A stretch of DNA of 64,000 bases from Bimuria novae-zelandiae CBS 107.79 (taxonomy: Eukaryota; Ascomycota; Dothideomycetes; Pleosporales; Didymosphaeriaceae). The stretch spans positions 247,047 to 311,046 of the forward strand of contig ML976719.1 of assembly GCA_010015655.1 (NCBI GenBank). The letters are read 5' to 3'. Below, one piece after another: positions 56,822 through 64,000 of the stretch. The translations under genes and the position numbers were made by a program. The number at the start of each line of letters is the position of its first letter. The first letter of the stretch is position 1. The notes under the pieces were generated by a model. The model saw nothing but the letters and a program-made list of their open reading frames with translations. It had not been told where the DNA came from and searched no databases.

Positions 56822-57551
56822 GCGAGGCCAGCACCCCCTGCGCTTCCGACCGAGTTTGTGGATTAGAGGGCTTCTCTACATCTTCTACCAAGATTCAACT
56901 GAAGGAGCGATGGTAAGAAAGGTTCAAGTGATCCTGAGGACACGGTGTACTTAGAATCGAAATGTGTCACGGTTTATGGCTCTTACTCTACAAGATAGTT
57001 GCTCCTACCTTGACATGGTTGCGACTTACCTTCTTTCTGTCTAGGACTAGCGTTGTTTGTGCCTGCGCACCTATATCTTCTGTAGCTCCTAGATAGTACA
57101 ACCTCAGTTCAATCCTGCAATCTTTTCCACTGCGTACTGTCCGCTCAGCGCTCTGCTCACCGCGACAAAATGGCATGGAAAGGATATCATGGACATGTGA
57201 GGATGCAAAGGTGCGACGGTATTTCGGGTGCTACACTTTTCAGGTTGTGCTCCAAATAGGTTATTGATGACAATAGGTGAAGCTATGAAATATTGCTCAG
57301 TAATTTGGGCGACTGCAGACAGAAGGCAAGTATAGCGAACAAAGACTAATGCACTTATAAGCCTGTGACTACAATGTGTTCAACTGTGATGTCGAAAAGA
57401 GTGTTGAGGCAATCGTTGTTTTGATTGAGAAGCTACTCTATGGAGCCATATACTGTGGATCACGTGGATCACGTGCACGGGCCGCACGTACTCGGGTGGC
57501 CCAAGCTTCTATACTGAACCGTCACATCAACTGAAACAGTATTTCCGATCT
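56822..57551. other. Intergenic region, about 730 bp
   Basis: No convincing gene, RNA or repeat seen. Short frames only. The right end is the left GCAGC of the solo LTR. Confidence 0.5.
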
Positions 57552-57556
57552 GCAGC

Positions 57557-57751
57557 TGTAAGCAGCCCAGAGATATGTCACATGACGACACTAGTCTCAT
57601 GAGTCAGCTCTATCTCTATATACGAGCCTCTGATCACTCCATGTACACACAACACAACACAACACAACACAACACAGAACAACACACAGAGCAACTCAGA
57701 CAATTACACACACAATATACTACCTTCACACATACCACCCACCTGCTTACA
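57557..57751 (+). repeat. Solo LTR of the element 8 family, with target duplication
   Basis: 195 bp from TGTAAGCAGC to CCTGCTTACA, the same family as the LTRs of element 8. It is flanked by perfect 5-bp duplications GCAGC (57552-57556 and 57752-57756). No internal sequence is present, so it arose by LTR-LTR recombination. It contains an expanded ACAAC/ACACAACAC microsatellite at about 57645-57690. Confidence 0.92.
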
Positions 57752-57765
57752 GCAGCACTCGACCC

Positions 57766-58240
57766 CTATCTTTTGGTTCCTTTCTCAACATCCTCTCGTA
57801 TAATCCCTCCCAATTTCAAGAAGGTATTGAATTTTCCCTCTTCCACCCTAACTGTAATAAAATCTTCTTTCCTCAACTCTTCGTTCTTCCGTTCCAGTAC
57901 CCGCTCAGACGTTTTGTCATCTCTTTCCCTGAATTTAAAAGTGCATAGCCCAGGGATAGACGGACCAATACCACCATAAACCTTCCTCGCCAGTTCTGCG
58001 TCTAGATCAGCATACGAAACTGCAAGCAGCAGCAGCAGTCAGCTTGTGCTTACTAATCAAAGCCCATTTCACCCGCTCCTCAAGCTCAGTGTCTATATGG
58101 AGTGCTTTGGCGGTGCGTCCTATGGTCAACGGGAGTAGACTTTGTAGATTAGGTGGTTGTAGTTGAGTTGCAGGGAGAGTGGGGCTCGAAGAATGCTCTT
58201 TCGTATGCTGGCAATACGGCGCGGGCCCGCAAGGGCTCAT
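57766..58240 (-). CDS. Small orphan protein, two exons with a 34-nt intron
   Basis: Exons 58054-58240 and 57766-58019 on the minus strand. The intron 58020-58053 is only 34 nt, with donor GTAAGC, a branch-like GCTGAC and acceptor TTGCAG; removing it gives an exact 146-residue frame, keeping it gives an early stop. The first 40 residues are Pro/Ser/Cys-rich (MSPCGPAPYCQHTKEHSSSP). The rest is charged: ALHIDTELEERVKWALI, then ADLDAELARKVYGGIG and RVLERKNEELRKEDFITVRV. No signal peptide or membrane segment, no family recognised. The stop codon lies 10 bp from the GCAGC duplication of the solo LTR, so the 3' untranslated region must be mostly LTR sequence. Confidence 0.6.
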
Positions 58241-58757
58241 GGGTTTCTTTGTGGTATATCGTTTTGTATGGTGTCACAATTATCGCAAAAGTCGCATCCT
58301 TTAATCATAACTCACGCTAAGCCGCACCAGCAAACGTACTGTTCTTTCAACAATCTGACGGATGTGATAATTGTGTGGCTATGAAAAAAAGGGAAGAACG
58401 AATGGTTCAAAAGTTCCCGGCATCTTGGTGACTGTGTATCAAGCGCATTATAGTCGGGCAGAGTATCCACTCTTCACCGTCCAGGCGCTTCACTCTGACA
58501 GTCGTTGAAAGAAACTCCCATGCTACCTGAATATCAGAGTGGGAAAGAAAGAGAGATTTATGGTTCCAAGACCTACGTGCATGAAAACTTGAGTAAAACA
58601 AAAGACGTTCCAAATGTATCAATTTTGCCCTTCTCGTTATCGTAGAAGAGTTTTGTTACCCGCTAAATCACCCAAAAAACAACCCACACTCACCACCTTT
58701 CCAAATATCGAGTTCGCTGTTAGTTTGCGATGATTCCCTTTGGCGTACGCATGTGCC
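58241..58757. other. Intergenic region
   Basis: Between two minus-strand genes. No feature recognised. Confidence 0.5.
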
Positions 58758-59090
58758 CTAATAATTCATATCGTCAAGCTTGCGTTCCAACTCTTCCTGC
58801 TTATCCTTGATCTTTTTCACATCATCGGCCACCTTTTGGAGCAGGTCTTTTGTCCTCCGATGCCGTCTCTTGTGTGTTTGGAGAATTTCCCCCAGCTTTG
58901 TCTCCACTGCTGCGTAAAGGTCTTCGATGCTCATCTTCTTGGGCTCGGTACCCTGCTGATCTCCATCATTATTGGTTTGCTCCTTCTTGCTTACGGGAGC
59001 GGTACGCGGGTTTTCATCGTCGGAGTCAGAGCCGGAATTAGGGGGGCGAGAATCCCTGGGGCGTTCGGGGATGGCCTTTGAGCTCTCATG
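58758..59090 (-). CDS. Small charged coiled-coil protein, last exon
   Basis: Minus-strand exon of 111 codons from a likely acceptor (CATCCAG before 59090) to the TAG at 58760-58758. A Ser/Pro/Asp-rich start (SRPPNSGSDSDDENPRTAP) is followed by a helical, strongly charged second half: KKMSIEDLYAAVETKLGEIL, then KDLLQKVADDVKKIKDKQEE and LERKLDDMNY at the end, which predicts a coiled coil. The frame has no ATG within the exon and is closed by TAA just upstream, so an upstream exon to the right is needed; it was not identified. Alternatively the ATG at about 59114 opens a different frame. Function unknown. Confidence 0.5.
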   Translation of the reverse strand, partial: HESSKAIPERPRDSRPPNSGSDSDDENPRTAPVSKKEQTNNDGDQQGTEPKKMSIEDLYAAVETKLGEILQTHKRRHRRTKDLLQKVADDVKKIKDKQEELERKLDDMNY

Positions 59091-59630
59091 CTGGATGTTG
59101 GGACGTTGACCATATTAGCGAAGGATAGATTGGGGCTCAAGTGTACAGAGGAAATGAAACTGCAACTCGGTAGTATATTGCGGCAGTTATCTGCTTGGGG
59201 AAGAAAGTAGTTGCTGGAGCAGACAGAATGATGGAAGATATAGAGCAGTTTTTATACCGACCACTCGGCGAGTCAAAGAAAGATTCAATGACTCCTGCGC
59301 GGGATGGGAGACTGCTGTTTTGAGTATACGACTCCCGTCCCGCATGAGTGACTCCCTTTGTTGATTTTTGACTCCTGGCGGTTCGCGCCACCTCCACCTC
59401 TCGGCGTTTGTTTGTCCTCGAACGCGATCCTCATCATGAATCTGTAACGATCTTTCAAAATGAAGAAAACAGTTGCAAATATAAGTCTTTAATGATGCGA
59501 CTTTCTTAGCGGCGTGGCACGGTGTATGCAACTCCAAGCCGTGGAGAGTGTCCGTCATGAACGGGGAGTGAGCCATGAAGCAAATATTATACTTTTTAGG
59601 GAGTGGAGCGTGACAGTGCTTCAACGCGAC
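59091..59630. other. Intergenic region, may hold a missing 5' exon
   Basis: Open minus-strand frames here (59137-59397, 59187-59624) lack convincing composition. A first exon of the 58758-59090 gene may lie inside. Confidence 0.35.
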
Positions 59631-60406
59631 TCATTTACCCTTCTCCAGTCTCTTTTCCCAGGAGCCAGCCTGGTTCAAGATCCTCTCCTTAACCTTGCCA
59701 GCCATTTCCATTACAGCCCCTACTTGATTCGTGAACAGCCTATCTACCTCAAGAGTCTTTCTACCTTCTCTAACCTCCAAACACCAACGAAGTACGTACT
59801 TCGGAGGAGAGAACTCTGTATGCCATTGCACCCTAAACGGCGCGTCTTTCTAATGTTTAAGATACGTTTCCGCTGTTCCTATTATCTCGATTCAGCGTGG
59901 TCATCCTTGCAACGCCGTCATTCAACCTACTTTCCAAATTCTGCTCCAGCAAAGTGACGAAACCTTCCTCGTTCAAAATAGTGAATACAGGCCTTGCGAC
60001 TTCCATAAAGACCTTGAAAACTTCAAAAAATTTGTTGTCCAGCAAGTCGAGGTTCGGTACCTGGGGCTCCAGGCTCTGTATGGCATCCTGAACGTTCTTC
60101 TTGGCAATGCTTTCTGCTTCCCTGGCGGCGTTGGATCTGGCCTCCGCGTCTTTGTAGCGAACACTGCTCCCAAGCGTAGTGGGGCGTTGGGAATGCTTCT
60201 GAAAATCGGCCTCGGCAATGTTCGCAAATACCATTGAAGAAATTGTCAATTCGATTCGAATATTTGGGTGGTCGGGGAGCGACTCGCAGATTGAGAGCAG
60301 TATTTTGTTCGCTAGCTCCATCTTATCCTGTGCATTTTTTTTCGACTTTGTCAGCGGGTGCTCCCGGGCTCGGATCGGTGGGTACAGCATTCGAGGTGGA
60401 AGTCAT
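59631..60406 (-). CDS. Orphan helical protein, apparent frameshift at an A8 run
   Basis: Proposed exons 59931-60406 and 59631-59815, with an intron 59816-59930 (115 nt, GTAGGT...CAG) that keeps the frame. The body reads KMELANKILLSICESLPDHP, then AEADFQKHSQRPTTLGS, NLDLLDNKFFEVFKVFMEVA and, after the splice, LRWCLEVREGRKTLEVDRLF and MEMAGKVKERILNQAGSW. The best N-terminus, MTSTSNAVPTDPSPGAPADK from the ATG at 60406, is in another frame. The two join if the run of eight A (plus strand T, about 60336-60343) is one base shorter. Otherwise translation may start at the Met of MELANKIL. No family, signal or membrane segment recognised. Confidence 0.5.
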
Positions 60407-60924
60407 GCTTGTGGTTTGCAGTTGGTCCGTGGAACAGTATCTTAAAGAAGGACTGGCGATACGAAATGGGAATATGAAGAATTGTTTGTCGAAGTCGGTC
60501 TCCCTGCTACAGAAAGTTTATATGCCCTGCCCATGCTTGGCGTACACAAAGACTTATTCTTTGACCACTCATTCGGTGAGTCGACTAGCGAGGTCTTGCC
60601 GTAATACCACTAAGGGTCCGCTGTCAGAGGGCGTATGGACATACCGCTTTCCTTTCTCCATCGCCTTTTTAGTAGACTTCTTCGCATGAAAGGTCTGGGT
60701 GTGCAACCGAATCGATGTATGGACTTCTGCCTTCCACTCGGGCGCAAAGCAGTTTCTTTTCAGAACTTCAAGTGCCGCATGTGATCTCAGAGTCTTTAGG
60801 AGGATGGTGAGGGCAGTATCGCGGTCACGGACGCCGAGGCACTCCGTCGCAAGACTCACACCACCAACCCCGCCGCACGGCATACGCTCATCCCTCTCTA
60901 AATTCCCCCTTATCTTCACGTCCC
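60407..60924. other. Intergenic region
   Basis: 3' flank of the TTC1-like gene and upstream region of the orphan gene. A minus-strand frame at 60569-60928 is open but has no coding character I can support. Confidence 0.45.
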
Positions 60925-61728
60925 TCACTTCCCACCCTGGTTGAAATTCATACTATACCCCCCCGTAGCCTCATCCTTCGTAAACTGGAAATTCTCCGTA
61001 CTCAACCCAAACGGCTTCAAAATCCCATTCCCCAGCGTCTTCAACTTCCCCATCATATCCGCCAACTCGCTATTCTTCGCCTCATCCAGCTTCGCCGGTA
61101 ACTCCCTCAGCGCCGCCTGCACAGCCTTCTGATCCAAGCTCGACAGCTGATGCGGCGGCTTCGACACCGCTTGGTAGTCTTCCAGCGCGCCCTGTAGGGA
61201 CGACCATCCCCCTACTTGCTGTCGCGCTTTCGCGCGGCGGAGTAGGGCTTTCTTGCGGAGCTTGTGTACGTCATTGATGGTGTGGCTGGTACGGGTGAGC
61301 GCGGCGATGCGGACTTCTGTCGCGTCGTCGATCTCTTCGACCTTGCCTCCAGCTCCACTCCCTTGCTCCCCCTCTTTGTCCTTCTCAGTGGCACTTGGCT
61401 CCCGGGGAGGATCGAGAGTGTCTAGCGCCTCGAGGGCCTGCGTGGCTGAGTCAACAGCCTGTTTCCATTCTGCGAGCTTCAAGTGGCACGCCGCGATGTT
61501 AGAGCGCAGGACGGCGATGTCGTACTCGAGGTAGGTGGGGCAGACGGCGAGGGCTTTTTCGTAGCCTTGGAGCGCGGAGTTGTATTCGCCGGATGTGAAC
61601 CCTTTGTTCGCATTGGCCTTTTCTGTGTTGGACTCTTCGAGGAGGGCTTTTTCTTCGTCGGGATGGAATATCTCGGGAACAGAGGCGTCGATAGAGGTGG
61701 TGGAAGCTTCCGGTACAGTGGGGGCCAT
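60925..61728 (-). CDS. TTC1-like tetratricopeptide repeat protein
   Basis: Single-exon gene of 267 residues on the minus strand. After an acidic N-terminus come helical TPR pairs (residues about 30-110: EKANANKGFTSGEYNSALQG, YLEYDIAVLRSNIAACHLKL, and a third from LRKKALLRRAKARQQVGG). A Lys/Glu/Gly-rich linker separates the second and third pairs. The conserved C-terminus LKTLGNGILKPFGLSTENFQ, then GGYSMNFNQGG, is diagnostic of TTC1, a TPR co-chaperone-type adaptor thought to bind Hsp90/Hsp70 and G-alpha proteins in animals (family knowledge; the fungal role is less known). No lesions. It shares a 320-bp upstream region with the divergent HAD phosphatase gene. Confidence 0.88.
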   Translation of the reverse strand: MAPTVPEASTTSIDASVPEIFHPDEEKALLEESNTEKANANKGFTSGEYNSALQGYEKALAVCPTYLEYDIAVLRSNIAACHLKLAEWKQAVDSATQALEALDTLDPPREPSATEKDKEGEQGSGAGGKVEEIDDATEVRIAALTRTSHTINDVHKLRKKALLRRAKARQQVGGWSSLQGALEDYQAVSKPPHQLSSLDQKAVQAALRELPAKLDEAKNSELADMMGKLKTLGNGILKPFGLSTENFQFTKDEATGGYSMNFNQGGK

Positions 61729-62048
61729 TTTGAGGGAGTGTTACAATTCAAGAGACTGTCCAGAATGTTGGGTTTGTGGTGCTGGTGTTTCTCGGTGTCG
61801 ATCTGTTGTCGCGCTCCCACTTCGCAGTGACGTCTCCCGCCGCTAAACTTAGCGAAAACTTGCCCCTAGGTGGGGCAGAACATTCACCAATTGTGACCCC
61901 CAACTTTTCTCCCCTGTCGATTGAGACCCTGGAAACATCCCCAAATCCCAAACCCCGCTCTCCTACCGCTACACCAGCCAACAAGTCAAAATGATCTCCG
62001 ACAAGTACGCAATCAGTACCCCTACATCATTAAAGCTATTAACACCGC
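61729..62048. promoter_or_regulatory. Shared divergent promoter region
   Basis: 320 bp between the TTC1-like start (61728, minus) and the HAD start (62049, plus). It must contain both promoters and leaders. No clear TATA box; the composition is mixed with pyrimidine-rich tracts toward 61930-62000. Confidence 0.5.
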
Positions 62049-62912
62049 ATGTCCAGCACCCCGCCCCCACCCATCCGCGCCGCCCTCTTCGACATGGACG
62101 GCCTGCTCATCGACTCCGAAGACCTCTACACCCAAGTAACCAACACGCTCCTCGCACGCTACAACCGCCCGTCCCTCCCGTGGTCCGTAAAAGCCCAACT
62201 GCAAGGCCGTCCCGGCGCGCAAGCCTACGAGATCTTCCGCGCGTGGGCGCAACTCCCTATCCCGGTCGAGCAATTCCACGTCGAACAGCAAGCCCTCCAA
62301 AAAGAATTGTTTCCTAAGACAAATTGGCTGCCCGGCGTGTTGGACTTGTTGGAGGGGCTGCAGAAGAGGGGTACCCATATGGCGCTTGCGACGAGCAGTC
62401 ACAGGTTTACGTATGATTTGAAGACGGCACATTTGAAGGAGGTGTTTGATAGGTACTTCAAAGATGAGCATAAGATACTGGGCGACGATGAGCGGATACC
62501 GAAGGGGAGAGGGAAGCCTGCGCCAGATATTTATCTGCTTGCGCTGTCGACGCTAAATAAGACGCTAGAGGAGCAGGGAGAGCAGCCGTTGAAGCCGGAA
62601 GAGTGTTTGGTGTTTGAGGATAGTGTGCCGGGTGTGGAGGCAGGAAGGAGAGCGGGGTGTCAGGTTGTGTGGTGTCCGCACCCAGGGCTGTTGAACGAGT
62701 ACAAGGGCAGGGAGAAGGAGGTGCTGGCGGGGCTCACTGGCGAGCATAGGGAGGATGAAGAGGAGCAATTACGAAAGACGGAGGTGGACGTTCAGGAAGG
62801 CAAACAGAGGGTAGGTATGCCTGGAGAGATCGATGACGGCTTCGGGAGGTTGCATGCCTTGTTAGAGAACTTCCCATATGAGTCGTATGGGATCAAAGAG
62901 CCGGCTACATGA
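62049..62912 (+). CDS. HAD-superfamily phosphatase, pseudouridine-5'-phosphatase-like
   Basis: Single-exon gene of 287 residues. All four HAD motifs are present: motif I FDMDGLLIDSE with nucleophile Asp15 and Asp17; motif II ATSSH with Ser116 or Ser117; Lys156 in GKPAPD; and motif IV VFEDSVPG with Asp191. The helical cap (residues about 30-95) is the C1 type of the beta-phosphoglucomutase/HDHD1 group. The DMDGLLIDSE start and overall length fit the eukaryotic HDHD1/GS1-like branch, whose human member removes phosphate from pseudouridine 5'-phosphate (family inference). A polar extension rich in Glu and Arg (about residues 230-260) is extra. Intact; convergent with VPS24. Confidence 0.87.
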   Translation: MSSTPPPPIRAALFDMDGLLIDSEDLYTQVTNTLLARYNRPSLPWSVKAQLQGRPGAQAYEIFRAWAQLPIPVEQFHVEQQALQKELFPKTNWLPGVLDLLEGLQKRGTHMALATSSHRFTYDLKTAHLKEVFDRYFKDEHKILGDDERIPKGRGKPAPDIYLLALSTLNKTLEEQGEQPLKPEECLVFEDSVPGVEAGRRAGCQVVWCPHPGLLNEYKGREKEVLAGLTGEHREDEEEQLRKTEVDVQEGKQRVGMPGEIDDGFGRLHALLENFPYESYGIKEPAT

Positions 62913-63088
62913 AGGAAATAGACCTGGCATAGACTTGCATAAACTGCTTTAGATCATAGAGACCAAGGCGCCCTCAAACGGCCTAACTTAACACCCGACC
63001 CGCAAAAACGCTCTGTTAACAAACGATCTATAACCTCCCAGCTCTGTGTCATGCGTGATGGCTCCTGGCGTCTCATCAATTCCAAACT

Positions 63089-63827
63089 CTAGCTCTGAAG
63101 AGCTTGTAGACGGCTGCGCATCTGCGCCAGCATCTCCTCCTGGTCTTCCTCTTCCTCCTCCGCCTCGACCGGTGCAGCAGGAAGCGCTTCTTCCGTCGTC
63201 TTGCCCGCCGGAAGCCTGTCTTTCAGAATCTCGGACAGTACCTTGTCCACCTCGCCCTCGGCTTCCTCATCTTCCATGTCCATAAGCGCGGTATCGTCCA
63301 GCGTGTCTCCCACCATCTCCTCAATGATGCCCGCTTTCATGAGCTCAGATGAGAGCTCGCGCATCGTCCCAGTCAGCTCCGGTAACCGTACCAGTGTGTT
63401 GACATCCTTCATTATCCCCGTCGACGCGCGTATCGAGCCTTCGATCTTACGGACGGAGAATGCCTCGTTGACCTGCATCTGCACCGAGTTGAGCTGTGCT
63501 TTGCTCGTTTGCAGCCGGCTGCTTTGCTTTCGTACGCGAACGAGCTCACGCGCAAAGGTGCGGACGTCTTGATTCGCCTGTTTGGCCATTGATGGGTTCT
63601 TCTGCGCGCGTTTCGAGGATTGCAGTATCAGCTGCTTGGTTTTTGCCTCTGTTTGCCTGAGCTGCATGATATCCCGGTCGAGTTTGCGGACATTTTGCCG
63701 GACAAGCGTGTTACATTTGCGCTTCTGTCTTACAGTTAGCTGTTTATCGAAAATTTGACTGGCATGCAGAAAGACCAACCTGCTCTTCTGGGGTGGGCTT
63801 CCAGAGGAGACCGCGAATGGTCTCCAT
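63089..63827 (-). CDS. VPS24: ESCRT-III subunit Vps24 (CHMP3 homologue)
   Basis: Two exons on the minus strand, 63780-63827 and 63089-63724, with a 55-nt intron (GTTGGT...CAG, 63725-63779), give 227 residues, the normal size. The spliced start METIRGLLWKPTPEEQKRKC and the next helix NTLVRQNVRKLDRDIMQLRQ are typical of Vps24. The basic helices alpha-1 and alpha-2 extend to about residue 110, and the acidic C-terminal part ends in a MIT-interacting-type helix (QEEMLAQMRSRLQALQ). Vps24 caps Snf7 filaments with Vps2 on endosomes during multivesicular body formation (family knowledge). The stop is a normal TAG, which argues against any general readthrough of TAG in this genome. Intact. Confidence 0.92.
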
Positions 63828-64000
63828 GGCCGGTTCAAGCAGATCCGGCCAGGATACTGGTGTGCCTGGGAGGGTTGAGGTTAGGCGGGGGAGCGCAACC
63901 AAGACGCTCTTAGACGTCGAAGTAACGGGCTTAGGAAGGAGCTATAACAGCTAATGAATACACGGAGGCCTGAGTGAGGGCAAAAGCTGTGACTTCGGGT
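63828..64000. other. Upstream region of VPS24, right edge
   Basis: Leader and promoter side of the VPS24 gene. No further gene starts before the edge. Confidence 0.4.

Overview
The window looks like a filamentous ascomycete chromosome (Pezizomycotina, probably Dothideomycetes; the class is an inference). The genes have short GT-AG introns of about 45-115 nt. The repeats carry C-to-T and G-to-A decay at CpA/TpG sites, with TGG and CAG codons turned into TAG or TAA, the signature of repeat-induced point mutation (RIP). The sequence alternates between AT-rich nested-transposon blocks and GC-rich gene islands.

Bases 1-24000 are almost entirely mobile DNA. A Ty1/copia element enters from the left (1-806). 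A decayed hAT element (807-10324) was split by a complete chromodomain-containing Ty3/gypsy element (2673-9528, 460-bp LTRs, target duplication GTCTC). An older copia remnant (10325-11927 and 22715-23170) was split by a complete copia element (11928-22714, 261-bp LTRs). One LTR of that copia element received two different pogo/Fot1-like DNA transposons side by side at the same TA (12080-14195 and 14198-16592), and the second carries a 274-bp MITE-like insert. The chromovirus has an antisense ORF with a perfect Zn2Cys6 cysteine pattern, which I consider the most interesting item.

Bases 24000-35300 are a gene island: a coiled-coil protein with an in-frame TAG, a CCCH zinc-finger gene, a short-chain dehydrogenase, a five-exon paraoxonase/arylesterase, a Nab2-like multi-CCCH/RGG gene broken by one frameshift and two TAGs, a small membrane-anchored orphan, and a secreted germin-type cupin.

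Bases 35300-53440 are a second nest. A copia element (35301-46329, minus) has its 3' LTR 73 bp upstream of the cupin start codon and is split by another copia element (36852-42248, plus, target duplication AGATC). It abuts, without a target duplication, the 3' end of a third copia element (46330-52917, plus), which is itself split by an opposite-strand member of its own family (46754-52433). A pogo remnant and a TA-flanked MITE close the block.

Bases 53440-64000 are a second gene island: an MFS drug-type transporter, a second CCCH gene with the same finger spacing, a solo LTR with perfect GCAGC duplication, three small orphan genes, a TTC1-like TPR protein, a HAD phosphatase and the ESCRT-III subunit Vps24. 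The conserved housekeeping genes at the right edge are intact. The damaged ones (24.1-25.2 kb and 31.0-33.1 kb) lie in the island between the two transposon blocks. No RNA genes, CRISPR arrays or biosynthetic cluster were seen.
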